DNA of 64,000 nucleotides, taken from contig NZ_KI391953.1 in assembly GCF_000185725.2 (NCBI RefSeq), forward strand, positions 124,001-188,000. The letters are read 5' to 3'. The notes below the pieces were generated by a model, which saw nothing but the letters and a program-made list of their open reading frames with translations, was not told where the DNA came from and searched no databases. How positions within the stretch are numbered: position 1 is the first letter of the stretch; the number at the start of each line of letters is the position of its first letter. This DNA comes from Segniliparus rugosus ATCC BAA-974. GTDB lineage: Bacteria; Actinomycetota; Actinomycetes; Mycobacteriales; Mycobacteriaceae. Below are positions 45,450 through 54,016 of the stretch, piece by piece. A program made the position numbers and the translations under genes.

Positions 45450-46847
45450 ATGAGCATTGTTCGGCGCGGCCATATCCTGCATGTCTCAAGTTCAGCCACG
45501 TTGCAGACGGCTCGGGAGCATCTGATCTCGGTGCAGGACGGAGCGCTCGCCGTCGACGACGGCGGGCGGATCGTCTACAGCGGTCCGTACAGCAAACTGC
45601 CTCAGGAGCTGCGCACCTGGGCGGTGCGCGACCATCGGCCCGCGTATCTGATCCCCGGGCTGGTCGACACCCACGTCCATTTCCCGCAGACGCACGCGAC
45701 CGGCCTCTACGGCGGCGGGCAGCTGTTGGAATGGCTGGATCGGCATATCTTCCCCATCGAGTCGCGGTTCTCGGACCCAAACGTGGCAGGCGACGCCGCG
45801 TGGGCGTTCTGCTCGCGCCGGATCGCGGTGGGCACCACGACGGCGCTGGTGTTCGGCAGCGCGTTCCCCAGCGCGCAGAACGCGCTGTTCGCGGCGACTC
45901 ACCGCCGGGGGCTGCGGATGATCTGCGGCAGGACGATCCAGACGGTCGGCCCGCCGACCGCGAAGAAACTGGTGACCAGCGAGGCCGAAGCGTTGTCGTT
46001 GACCAGGGAAGAGATTGCCCGGTGGCATGCGAAGGACACCGGGAACCCGGCCACCGCCCTGCTGCATGTTGCCATCACGCCGCGCTTCGCCCTCTCGGTC
46101 ACCCCGAAGACGCTGGCGGAGCTCGGTGACCTCTACCACGAGGCGCGCGGCTCCGGGGTGTACTTCCAGACGCACTTCAGCGAGAACAACCGGCCGGGAG
46201 TCGGCGAGGTGGACAGCACGAAGCGCGCGTTCCAGACGGACTCGTACCTTGATGTGTACGACGGGAAGTTCTTGCCGGGGTCCAGGCCCGGCGGGTTGAG
46301 CTTCCTCGGCCCGCGCGCGGTGCTCGCGCACACCGTCCACGCCACCGACGCGGAGCTGGCGAGGATCGCGGAGACCGGAACGGCGATCTCGCATTGCCCC
46401 ACGTCGCAGCTTTTCCTGGGCTCGGGCACGATGCCCTGGCGCAGGACGACGGCCAGCGGGGCGACGGTGGCGTTGGGCAGCGACATCGGCGGCGGGGACG
46501 AGTGGTTGCTCACCAGGGTGCTCAATGACTGTTACAAGGTGCATATGAACGAGCCGGGGGAGGCCGGGATCGCGCTGCACCCCGCCGAGCTGCTGTACAC
46601 CGCGACGGTCGCCGGGGCGAAGGCGTTGTGCCTCGACGAGCGGATCGGCAGCCTTGACGTGGGCAAGGAGGCGGACTTCCTCGTGGTGCGCACGGAGAAC
46701 CAGCCGTGGCTGCACGAGCTGCTGGAGCGGGTCGTGCCGAAGGAGCATCGCGACCTTGAGGCGGAGCAGCTGCTGTTCTCGCTGATCATGGGGTTGAAAG
46801 AGCAATCGATCGACGAGGTCTACGTGCGGGGCCGCCTGGTGAGCTGA
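45450..46847 (+). CDS. guaD: guanine deaminase
   Basis: 465-aa amidohydrolase converting guanine to xanthine, purine salvage/catabolism, cytosolic. The metal site pattern fits: PGLVDTHVHFPQ (His-x-His), the FQTHFSEN region, LAHTVHATD, and the Asp in ALGSDIGGGDEW. The family sequence HCPTSQLFLGSGTMPWRR and the late LDVGKEADFLVV are intact. ATG 45450 was chosen; the longer frame to 45063 is antisense to the MFS gene. No mutation of key residues. Adjacent to adoK, so purine salvage genes cluster here. Confidence 0.92.
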   Translation: MSIVRRGHILHVSSSATLQTAREHLISVQDGALAVDDGGRIVYSGPYSKLPQELRTWAVRDHRPAYLIPGLVDTHVHFPQTHATGLYGGGQLLEWLDRHIFPIESRFSDPNVAGDAAWAFCSRRIAVGTTTALVFGSAFPSAQNALFAATHRRGLRMICGRTIQTVGPPTAKKLVTSEAEALSLTREEIARWHAKDTGNPATALLHVAITPRFALSVTPKTLAELGDLYHEARGSGVYFQTHFSENNRPGVGEVDSTKRAFQTDSYLDVYDGKFLPGSRPGGLSFLGPRAVLAHTVHATDAELARIAETGTAISHCPTSQLFLGSGTMPWRRTTASGATVALGSDIGGGDEWLLTRVLNDCYKVHMNEPGEAGIALHPAELLYTATVAGAKALCLDERIGSLDVGKEADFLVVRTENQPWLHELLERVVPKEHRDLEAEQLLFSLIMGLKEQSIDEVYVRGRLVS

Positions 46848-46882
46848 GGTGTCTCGGGGCGAGCCGAACTAGACTCGACGGC

Positions 46883-48037
46883 ATGGCGCATTTCGGCGAT
46901 TTCCAATTCCAGTTCTACGCCCAAGGCTTGGACGGCTTCGTCTCTGACTTGCCGTTCACATTCGCCGAGTTCGAACGCAGGGCGGAAGAGGCGCTGCCCG
47001 ACGGGATCTTCGCGTACGTGCGCGGCGGCGCGGGGGACGAGCACACGCAAAACCGCAACGTGGCCGCCCTGCGCCAATACGGTTTTGTGCCCCGGATGCT
47101 GCGGGACCGCGCCGCGCGGAACATGCGGACCTCGTTGTTCGGCACGACGTTCGACAGCCCGGTGTTCCTCTGCCCGGTCGGCGTGCTGGGGGCGGTCCAC
47201 CCGCGTGGCGACCTCGAAACGGCGGCGGCGGCGCGGGAGCTTGGCGCGCCGGTCGTCTTTTCGACCCTTTCCGCCGCCACGCTCGAAGAGGTAGCGGCGG
47301 AGCGTGGTTCAGCGTTCGGGGTGTTCCAGCTGTACCCGAGTTCGGACCGCGAGCTCAACGCCAGTTTCGTCGACCGCGCGGAGCGGGCCGGGTTCGACGC
47401 CATCGCGGTCACGGTGGACACGGGCACGCTCGGCTGGCGGCCCCGCGACCTCGCGAACGGCTACCTGCCGATGCTCCAAGGCCGCTGCATCGCCAACTAC
47501 CTCGCGGACCCACGGTTCCTCGAGATCGCCGGGGTGCGGGCCGAGGAGGAGCTTTCGCCGCAGCGAGCCGGCCTTGTGTGGGCCTCGATTTTCGCCCAGC
47601 CGACGTTCACCTGGGACGACATCGACTGGCTCCGGTCACGGACGAAACTGCCGATCATGATCAAAGGCCTGTGCGATCCCGAAGACGTCCGGCTCGCCAC
47701 CCGGCACGGCGTGGACGCGGTCCTGTACTCCAACCACGGCGGACGGCAGGCCAATGGCGGCCTCGCCGCCATCGACGGGCTCGCGGCGGCGGTGGAGGCG
47801 GCGGGCGAGACTCCGGTCCTGTTCGACTCGGGAGTCCGAGACGGCGTCGACGTCCTCCGGGCCGTGGCGCTCGGCGCGGCGATGGTCGGCGTGGGCCGCC
47901 CGTACGTGTACGGGCTCGCGCTCGCGGGACGGCGCGGGATCGAGCACGTCATCCGCTGCCTGCTCGCCGAGGCCGATCTGACCATGGCGGTGAACTGCTA
48001 TCTTTCCCTGGACGAGCTGAAAGTCCAGCGCGGTTGA
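46883..48037 (+). CDS. FMN-dependent alpha-hydroxy-acid oxidase/dehydrogenase (lactate 2-monooxygenase-like)
   Basis: 384-aa (S)-2-hydroxy-acid-oxidising TIM barrel using FMN. Typical elements are YVRGGAGDEHTQNRNVAALRQYGFVPRMLRD, the PVFLCPVGVLGAVHPRGDLETAAAAR strand, FGVFQLYPS, the lysine in LPIMIKGLCDPEDV, the active-site SNHGGRQANGG (His/Arg), and FDSGVRDGVDVLRAVALGAAMVGVGRPYVYG for phosphate binding. Overall it is closest in layout to mycobacterial lactate 2-monooxygenase. TAGACT (46870-46875) is seven bases before the ATG, so it is leaderless. Product identity (lactate versus another hydroxy acid) is uncertain. Confidence 0.9.
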   Translation: MAHFGDFQFQFYAQGLDGFVSDLPFTFAEFERRAEEALPDGIFAYVRGGAGDEHTQNRNVAALRQYGFVPRMLRDRAARNMRTSLFGTTFDSPVFLCPVGVLGAVHPRGDLETAAAARELGAPVVFSTLSAATLEEVAAERGSAFGVFQLYPSSDRELNASFVDRAERAGFDAIAVTVDTGTLGWRPRDLANGYLPMLQGRCIANYLADPRFLEIAGVRAEEELSPQRAGLVWASIFAQPTFTWDDIDWLRSRTKLPIMIKGLCDPEDVRLATRHGVDAVLYSNHGGRQANGGLAAIDGLAAAVEAAGETPVLFDSGVRDGVDVLRAVALGAAMVGVGRPYVYGLALAGRRGIEHVIRCLLAEADLTMAVNCYLSLDELKVQRG

Positions 48038-48203
48038 CCTCAGCGGGCGATGTGCCGCGTCGCTTGTGAAGCTTCAAGGTCTTCATCTTCGCCCCATTCA
48101 TGGGTTTGTCTGGTTTTCGATGGATCTGGTCTGATTCATCGTCGGTCGTCCCGCTCGGTGAGATTGCGGTCTTCGAGCTCGGCCGCGAAGGCGAGCAAAA
48201 CCG

Positions 48204-48776
48204 CTAGTTTCCACTTGGCGACCCCATCGTGTGTCCTGCCGCGCTCTGTGGGGTCGAGCGATCGGGCGCCGAGGAAGTGTCTTCCAGGATGTCGGGCGCG
48301 GGCGGCGAGCTTGGTTCGCGACGCGCATGAGGCTGTGCTCCGCTTGGTTTAGGCCGCCAGAGCGCTATGCTCGCGCCGAGCAGCACGATGTCTTTCAGGA
48401 GGAAAGCGTCGGGAGCGTTCCATCCGGCTTTGGACCAATCCACCGAGGTCGCGAAGAATGAGAGCGTGATCAGAAAGGTCCCGGCGCACAGCGCCGTTGC
48501 GGCCGCGTTCGCCCACCACAACCGCACGCCCAGCAGCAGCAACGCCACGGCGGCCAGTTCCACGACACCGATAATGTCCGAGACCCCGCGCAGCCCCAAG
48601 GAGCCCAGCGCCCAGGTGAACAGAGGGCTTTCGCCCACCAGCGGAGCTATGCTGCGGGCCTCCCCCGCAGTGAACTTGGCCAGTCCGTTCCACCCGAGGT
48701 TCACCACCAAGCCGAGACGCGCCACAGCTAATCCGGCCTGCCGGACTCGTGCGCCGTCAAGCTCCCAAACGTCCAT
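48204..48776 (-). CDS. DUF417 (YkgB) family membrane protein
   Basis: 190-aa inner-membrane protein with four hydrophobic segments: LAVARLGLVVNLGWNGLAKFTAGEARSI, SDIIGVVELAAVALLLLGVRLWWANAAATALCAGTFLITLSFFA, and LLKDIVLLGASIALW. YkgB/DUF417 proteins recur near redox-stress and hypochlorite-response genes in other bacteria; function here is unknown. A disordered Pro/Ser-rich tail follows. GAGAGGAG precedes ATG 48776. It lies downstream of sigK-rskA and the small lipoprotein on the same strand and may belong to that regulon. Confidence 0.82.
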   Translation of the reverse strand: MDVWELDGARVRQAGLAVARLGLVVNLGWNGLAKFTAGEARSIAPLVGESPLFTWALGSLGLRGVSDIIGVVELAAVALLLLGVRLWWANAAATALCAGTFLITLSFFATSVDWSKAGWNAPDAFLLKDIVLLGASIALWRPKPSGAQPHARREPSSPPAPDILEDTSSAPDRSTPQSAAGHTMGSPSGN

Positions 48777-48929
48777 AGAGGTCTCCTCTCTCCGTATACA
48801 TGACAAAACCTGATCGTGGATGCGCTCGAAGGGCCTTCGACCTAGAGCGGTTGTTGCACGCCGTGCCAGAGTCGTTTCGTAGAAGCTTGAGCGGATCTCT
48901 CGCGTCCCGGCGAATCGAGACGGCCTCGG

Positions 48930-49148
48930 TCAGCGTTCCATGGGCTCGACCATCATGGGGGAGCGGCTTGTCGCCGCGCTCGGCGAAGGCTCGCTCATCG
49001 TCGTCGAATGGCTGCGCATGGGCATGGGGGACATTTCTTGCGAAGAGGGGGCCGAAGAGCCGCCTTTGTCGCACGCCGCAACAGCTCCAACCGACAGAAA
49101 AAGAAGGGAGGCGGTAAGACAACTCTTCCGAAGAGTTTTCTGGTCCAT
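48930..49148 (-). CDS. small lipoprotein in the sigK cluster
   Basis: 72-aa exported lipoprotein: signal segment CLTASLLFLSVGAVAAC with Cys26 in lipobox VAAC, then DKGGSSAPSSQEM and a Met/Ser/Pro-rich tail (SPMPMRSHSTTMSEPSPSAATSRSPMMVEPMER). The many Met residues could bind copper or scavenge oxidants (inference only). AAGGA precedes ATG 49148. It follows rskA by 70 bases. In M. tuberculosis SigK controls the exported MPT70/MPT83; this protein has no fasciclin domain, so it is not an orthologue of those. Confidence 0.7.
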   Translation of the reverse strand: MDQKTLRKSCLTASLLFLSVGAVAACDKGGSSAPSSQEMSPMPMRSHSTTMSEPSPSAATSRSPMMVEPMER

Positions 49149-49218
49149 GGGGCGGAATCCTTTCGAGGTCCTTGCAGTCGGTCTTAGGGGGTTCGGAGCT
49201 GTCGGCCGCGCGGATGGG

Positions 49219-49926
49219 TCACAGCTCGACCTCGCTCACCATTGCCCCGGTGGGCTTCGGCATACCGGACGAGGGTTCGAGGGAGAGCATCACCCCTGTG
49301 GCCTGCCCGAGCGCCGCGACCACCATCGGCCGACCGGCTTCGCCCGGGGCGATCATGCCTGCCGAAGTCATGGAGCTGTCCGGGCGGACAAGCCAGACTT
49401 GGTACACCTTGTTGTCCGGGATCCGCGTCGTCGGGGGCAGCAGGATCACGGCTTTGTTCATATTTCTCGAGTACGTGATCGCAACCATGCCTTCCTGTCC
49501 GACGATCTTGCCCATCGTCATATGAGCGTCCGGCGCGGTCATCACCATGGACGCGTCCCTGGGTATGCTTTGGTCCGCGATCTGCTCCCGAAACGGGCCG
49601 AAACGCCACACGCCGAAGACCGCGAGCAGCACGAGACAGGCCGCTATCGCGGCGATCGCGGCCCATCGCCTCGGCCATGCGGTTGGCCGGACCTCGGCCA
49701 GCAGGGCGTCGCGCGCGCGGGCCGGAGGCTGGAGCGCGAACGGTTCTGCGAGCCGGTTCAACGCCTCCCGTGTCGCGGCGATCTGGGCCACTGCCCAGTC
49801 CTGTTCCTCTCGCCCGGCTTCTGCGAGGGCAGACTCGAACGCGGCGTGCTCGTCCTGCGGCAGCGCGTCGAGCGCATACAGCTCGACAAGGTCCGCGAGA
49901 TCTTTCGGAGCGAATTCGTCACGCAT
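49219..49926 (-). CDS. rskA: anti-sigma-K factor
   Basis: 235-aa membrane anti-sigma factor of the RskA family. The N-terminal cytosolic domain (FAPKDLADLVELYALDALPQDEHAAFESAL) binds SigK; one membrane helix follows at about residues 89-107 (WAAIAAIAACLVLLAVFGVW). The outer domain holds VYQVWLVRPDSSMTSAGMIAPGEAGRP, the usual RskA region for regulated proteolysis. Start ATG 49926 overlaps the stop of sigK by eight bases, so the two are translationally coupled. No conserved residues are missing. Confidence 0.92.
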   Translation of the reverse strand: MRDEFAPKDLADLVELYALDALPQDEHAAFESALAEAGREEQDWAVAQIAATREALNRLAEPFALQPPARARDALLAEVRPTAWPRRWAAIAAIAACLVLLAVFGVWRFGPFREQIADQSIPRDASMVMTAPDAHMTMGKIVGQEGMVAITYSRNMNKAVILLPPTTRIPDNKVYQVWLVRPDSSMTSAGMIAPGEAGRPMVVAALGQATGVMLSLEPSSGMPKPTGAMVSEVEL

Positions 49927-50497
49927 CGTTGCGCACCTCCATGCACTCGCGCAGCTTGCGCATGCCGTCCCTGATCCTCGACTTGACCGCAGGAAGGCCC
50001 AGCCGCAGCCGCTGCGCCACCTCGGGATAGCTCAACCCGCCGAAATACGCCAGGGCAATGCTCTCGCGCTGCGCGTCGGTGAGCTTCGCCAGACAATTCC
50101 GCACCGCGTCGCCCTCCTCCCGACTGACCACTAGATCCACGGTGTCGGAAGCAGCTGTCGGAGTATTCTCGTCAGAATACTCCTGCTCCCGCCGCCGCGC
50201 CGCAACCTCGCTGCGGACCCGGTCGACCGCGCGGCGGTGCGCGATGGTCAAGAGCCACGATGACGCGCTGCCCTGTTCAGGGCAGAATGCGTCTGCGGCG
50301 CGCCATACCTGTAGGTAGGTCTCTTGGAGCACGTCCTCGGCGACAGCTCGGTCGCGGCACACCCGCACCGCCAGCCCGTACACGCGGGCGCACGTGAGGT
50401 CGTAGAGGCGGGCAAATGCGGCCTGGTCGCCGGTTGCCACCTGCCGGAGCAGTCGTGCCAGTTCCGCGCCCTCTCCGTTCGTCGCCGTTGGGTTCAT
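49919..50497 (-). CDS. sigK: ECF RNA polymerase sigma factor SigK
   Basis: 192-aa ECF sigma factor. Region 2 is visible as FARLYDLTCARVYGLAVRVCRDRAVAEDVLQETYLQVWRAADAF with SWLLTIAHRRAVDRVRSE, and region 4 as LTDAQRESIALAYFGGLSYPEVAQRLRLGLPAVKSRIRDGMRKLRE. ATG 50497 is 14 bases after the stop of the sulfite-oxidase-like gene, so that enzyme heads the operon. The two Cys residues (TCARVYG, VCRDRA) are at positions like those of the redox-sensing disulfide reported for tuberculosis SigK. The sigK-rskA order is conserved in mycobacteria. Confidence 0.92.
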   Translation of the reverse strand: MNPTATNGEGAELARLLRQVATGDQAAFARLYDLTCARVYGLAVRVCRDRAVAEDVLQETYLQVWRAADAFCPEQGSASSWLLTIAHRRAVDRVRSEVAARRREQEYSDENTPTAASDTVDLVVSREEGDAVRNCLAKLTDAQRESIALAYFGGLSYPEVAQRLRLGLPAVKSRIRDGMRKLRECMEVRNDA

Positions 50498-50511
50498 GAC
50501 GACCACAACTA

Positions 50512-52032
50512 CTACACCACCTGTATCTCTCGTTCGTGCCATCCTGTCGCCCCGTCCGGGGCCGGGCCGCTGCGACGCCCGTCCTGGACACGGCCTTCGC
50601 GGTCGTAGGCACGACAGGCGATCGTGTGGTTCCCAGGCTCCGCCGCCCAGTCGAACCACCATTGCCGCCACGTGTCGGCCGAGTATTCGTCGGCGAGGCG
50701 AGCCTCCTGCCAAGGGCCGTCGTCGACCCGCACTTCCACCTTCGAGATCCCGACGTGCTGCGCCCACGCGGAGCCCGCCACCACGACGCGCCCAGCTCTC
50801 ACGGACCCTCCAGGGCGCTCGAGCCGGGAGGAGAGCTTGATCGGCCCCCGCTCGGACCAGCCCCTGGTCGACCAATACGCTTTCGACCGGTCAAACCGGG
50901 TGATTTCCCACTCGATCACCCATTTCGTCGCCGAGACATAGCCGTACAGGCCCGGCACGACCTGGCGAACCGGATAACCGTGCTCGAATGGCAGCGGCTC
51001 TCCGTTCATCCCGACCGCGAGCATCGCGTCCCGACCGTCCCGCACGGCGGAGAGCGGTGTGCCAGCTGTCCAGCCGTCGACGCTGCGTGAGAGCAACATG
51101 TCCGCGTCGGGCAGCGGCCCGGCTTCCGCGAGCACCAAGGCCATCGGCACGCCCGACCAGACCGCGTTGCCTATCAGGTCCCCGCCCACTTCGTTCGAGA
51201 CGCAGGTGAGCGTCACCGCCCGCTCGATCATCGGCATCGCGGCCAAATCAGCCCACGTCAACTCAAGCGGATTGGCGACCATGCCGAAGACTTTGAGCCG
51301 CCATGCCTCTCGGGATAGCGCGGGCGTCGCCAGGGCCGTGTCGATCCGGTAGAAGTCCTGGACGCTGGTCACGAACGGGACGGCCTCTGGGGCGGTCGCG
51401 CCGTTCGGGATCGACGGAGCCGGACTCGTGGGCCGGGGCAGCAGTGTGGCCGCGCGCTCCGAGCCGAGTGATCGGAGCCGGTCGATCTTGGTGGTGGCAA
51501 ACGCTAGGACAGCGCCGGACGCGGAGAGGCTCATGAGCGAAGCCGCAAAGGCCCGCCTGCTGAGCGGAACCCCCTCCGGGCCTCCCGGCTCCGAGGAGGA
51601 CCGGACACGGAGCAGCCCGAGCGGGAAGCGTAACGCTGTGACGCCGACGATCACAGCCGAGAGCGGGGCGAAAAGCGAGCGCCAGCCCGGCTGCGGAGCC
51701 TCTGCCCAAACAGCCGCGTAACCCAAGGCGCCGCACAACAGGAAGACGGAGGAGCCCAGCGGGAGCCGTGGGCGCTCAAGAAAACCGGCGAGCGCGCCGA
51801 GTGCGGCGAGCGTCGCGCCCAGGCACACGAACAGGACTGTCTTGTCACTCGTCCCGAATTGTCCGACGACCCATTCGCGCAGCCAGGGCGGGGTGAAGTC
51901 GACAACAACCGACCCGACCGCAGGGAAAGGGGCAGGGGCGGCTCCGAGAGCTGCGGCGGTGAAGAAACTCGTCGCCAATGCGGCGGCCATGGCCACGACT
52001 CCGGTCAAAGCGCGGCGGGTCCATTCGCTCAT
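50512..52032 (-). CDS. membrane-anchored molybdopterin (sulfite oxidase-type) oxidoreductase
   Basis: 506 aa, Rv0218-like. An N-terminal membrane domain of about four helices (residues 8-160) is followed by an exported sulfite-oxidase-fold molybdopterin domain: LKVFGMVANPLELTWADLAAMPMIERAVTLTCVSNEVGG holds the Mo-ligand Cys, then WSGVPMALVLAEAG, and GYPVRQVVPGLYGYVSATKWVIEWEITRF. A C-terminal dimerisation domain ends WHEREIQVV. The physiological substrate (sulfite, sulfoxide or methionine-sulfoxide repair) is unknown. Encoded first in the sigK operon, which suggests a link to envelope redox stress. Confidence 0.88.
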   Translation of the reverse strand: MSEWTRRALTGVVAMAAALATSFFTAAALGAAPAPFPAVGSVVVDFTPPWLREWVVGQFGTSDKTVLFVCLGATLAALGALAGFLERPRLPLGSSVFLLCGALGYAAVWAEAPQPGWRSLFAPLSAVIVGVTALRFPLGLLRVRSSSEPGGPEGVPLSRRAFAASLMSLSASGAVLAFATTKIDRLRSLGSERAATLLPRPTSPAPSIPNGATAPEAVPFVTSVQDFYRIDTALATPALSREAWRLKVFGMVANPLELTWADLAAMPMIERAVTLTCVSNEVGGDLIGNAVWSGVPMALVLAEAGPLPDADMLLSRSVDGWTAGTPLSAVRDGRDAMLAVGMNGEPLPFEHGYPVRQVVPGLYGYVSATKWVIEWEITRFDRSKAYWSTRGWSERGPIKLSSRLERPGGSVRAGRVVVAGSAWAQHVGISKVEVRVDDGPWQEARLADEYSADTWRQWWFDWAAEPGNHTIACRAYDREGRVQDGRRSGPAPDGATGWHEREIQVV

Positions 52033-52067
52033 GCGCAGTTCTTCGTCGCCGAACGCTCTTCGGATGG
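52033..52067 (-). promoter_or_regulatory. candidate SigK-type promoter of the operon
   Basis: On the minus strand CCATCC (52067-52062), 16 bases, then CGAAGA (52045-52040), ending about six bases before ATG 52032. This resembles the mycobacterial SigK -35/-10 pattern as I recall it and would make the operon self-activating and leaderless. Recalled consensus, not verified. Confidence 0.35.
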
Positions 52068-52572
52068 GCCGGAGACCACAGTTCCGTCACATCTGTGAAC
52101 GTCCTTCATCCTCGGAGAAGGGAGGAGTGTTGAGGAGCTGATTCATGCACCGGCGGCGTTGCCCGCTTGTCTGTCGTTCGAAGCGGTCCTAGCACGCAGT
52201 GCGTCCGTCAGTGGACGGTGCGGGATGAGAGCCGCCGGAGCCAGGGATCGGGAAGCTGAAAGGCGGAAGCGCAGGGATGTCGCGCGTGTTCATGCCGAGG
52301 ATGTTGGAAACCGGCGCCTGCGCTGTTGTGGGCGAGTCGGGCAGTGCGGGTCGGCGACATTCTGCACGTCTCCGTCTGGAGCCGACGAAGATCGCGCGGT
52401 CTCCGGCGAGGGAGCGCCCAGGGGGGCGATCACCGTGGATGTGGGGAGCCCAGCCTCTCCGCCGTGCTGTGGCCGGGCCCGGAGTAGTTGTCGTGGCGAG
52501 GCGTGCGACAAAGGCGGCTTTTCGCGTCTCATCTCGCTGGGGCCAACTGGCGAGATCGTCCTGCTCGCTGGA
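52068..52572. other. gene-free stretch with a short lipoprotein-like remnant
   Basis: No supported gene. At 52500-52519 a 20-bp sequence (GGCGTGCGACAAAGGCGGCT) exactly repeats, inverted, 49058-49077 inside the small lipoprotein gene, where it encodes the ACDKGG lipobox region. In the plus strand here it also reads ACDKGGFS in frame, so it may be a relic of a second lipoprotein gene. Confidence 0.4.
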
Positions 52573-53907
52573 TCAGCGGACGGGCTGGTCGCAGCTCGCC
52601 GGGGGGTCGACCTGCGAGCAGGAGACGGGCGCGGTCTCGGGCCGGTAGCCGTCTGGCAGGCCGTGCTCGGCGACGATCCGCTTGTACGCGGCGACGCCGT
52701 CGGTCGGCTTGCGGGCCAGAGTCGGATCGCTCGTCACGTCGACGGTGTAGAGGCCGAAGCGGGGGTGGTAGCTGCCCCATTCGTAGTTGTCGGTGAGCGA
52801 CCAGACGTTGTAGCCGATCACAGGGATTCCGTCGTCCTTGGCCCGTTGGACCCAGTACACGGTGTCGCGGATCTGCTGGGCTCGGGTGACCCCGTCCGCC
52901 CTTGGCTTGCCGTCCTCGGTCGGCATCCCGTTCTCCACGATGTAGAGCGGTTTGCCGGGGTAGCGCTTCGCGTAGCGCCGGAGCACGTAGTAGATCCCTT
53001 CGGGCTGGAGCGGATTCGTCCACGGGGCCAGGTTCATCTCCATGAGCTTCTTGGGGTCGCTTTTCAGCGCCGTCGGGATGTCGATCGGGGCTCCGGCGGA
53101 AGTCCCGTAGTAGTAGTCGATCCCCACGTAGTCTGTGCGCATCCTGTCGGTCAGCATGGTGTCGATCTGGTCCTCGATCCCCGGCATGTAGGCGAGGTTG
53201 CTGGTGACCATGCTGCGCGGGCTCTTGGCGTGGATGTAGTCGTACGCCTCGTTGTTCGCGCGCACGAGCCGGTCCGCGACCGAGGCGGCCTGGTCCGCGC
53301 CCGCGCCGTCCAGCACTGTCTGCATGGAGAGGTAGACGGCCGGCTCGTTGATGGTGACCCACAGCGGATCGTCCGCTTGGTAGCGGTCCACGACCCGGCG
53401 CGCGTTGGCGAGCCAGTCGTCCACCGTCTTCGAGACCTTCCAGCCGCCTTGGTCGGCGACCCAGCCGGGGTAGACCCAGTGGTCGATGGTGAGCATGGGG
53501 CGCATCCCTGCTGCTTTGATGGTCTTGACGACGTCGTCGTAGTAGGCCCATTCCGCCTCGTCGGACTGGCCTGGCCGGGGTTCGAGGCGGGACCATTCGA
53601 TCCCGATCCGGTACACCTTCACGCCGAGGTCCTTCGCGAGCGCGATGTCCTCCTTGTAGCGGTGGCGGAAGTCCACCGAAGTCCCGATACGGTCGGTGAC
53701 CAGCGGCGAGTTCGCGATACGGGTCCAGTTGCTGTCCGGAGGGTTCCCCTCGGATTGGAACCCGCTCGACGCGATGCCCCAGAGGAAGCCGTCGCCGAGG
53801 CCCCGGCTCTTGGACGGCGCCGTGGTGAGGGTTGCGATCAGGGCGAGGACTGCCGCCGCGGCCACTGTCGCGAGCAATGGCTTGAAGAACCAAGGTATTT
53901 GCTTCAT
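52573..53907 (-). CDS. GH1 family glycoside hydrolase, membrane-anchored
   Basis: 444-aa retaining beta-glycosidase. An N-terminal hydrophobic anchor (FKPLLATVAAAAVLALIATL) lacks a lipobox, so the enzyme is probably tethered or secreted outside. GH1 landmarks are FLWGIASSGFQSEG, YRIGIEWSRLEP, the acid/base Glu in WVTINEPAV (about E187), and the nucleophile Glu in YIVENGMP (about E325), then GYNVWSLTDNYEWGSYHPRFGLY. A Cys pair sits near the end. TAGGGT (53920-53915) is seven bases before ATG 53907 (leaderless). Divergent from the acyltransferase/glycosyltransferase pair; may trim a glycolipid (inference). Confidence 0.9.
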   Translation of the reverse strand: MKQIPWFFKPLLATVAAAAVLALIATLTTAPSKSRGLGDGFLWGIASSGFQSEGNPPDSNWTRIANSPLVTDRIGTSVDFRHRYKEDIALAKDLGVKVYRIGIEWSRLEPRPGQSDEAEWAYYDDVVKTIKAAGMRPMLTIDHWVYPGWVADQGGWKVSKTVDDWLANARRVVDRYQADDPLWVTINEPAVYLSMQTVLDGAGADQAASVADRLVRANNEAYDYIHAKSPRSMVTSNLAYMPGIEDQIDTMLTDRMRTDYVGIDYYYGTSAGAPIDIPTALKSDPKKLMEMNLAPWTNPLQPEGIYYVLRRYAKRYPGKPLYIVENGMPTEDGKPRADGVTRAQQIRDTVYWVQRAKDDGIPVIGYNVWSLTDNYEWGSYHPRFGLYTVDVTSDPTLARKPTDGVAAYKRIVAEHGLPDGYRPETAPVSCSQVDPPASCDQPVR

Positions 53908-54016
53908 AGAAACTACCCTAACCGGCAAATGCGCCGGAGGAGCCGGAACGGTGAGATCTGCCACCGAGCGGCGCAAGCGGTTGAGGGGCGCCTGAGGAGG
54001 GGATAGGTTATCTCCC

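Noticed and set aside
48800..49974. plus-strand frames across the lipoprotein and rskA
   Set aside because: Antisense to well-supported minus-strand genes.
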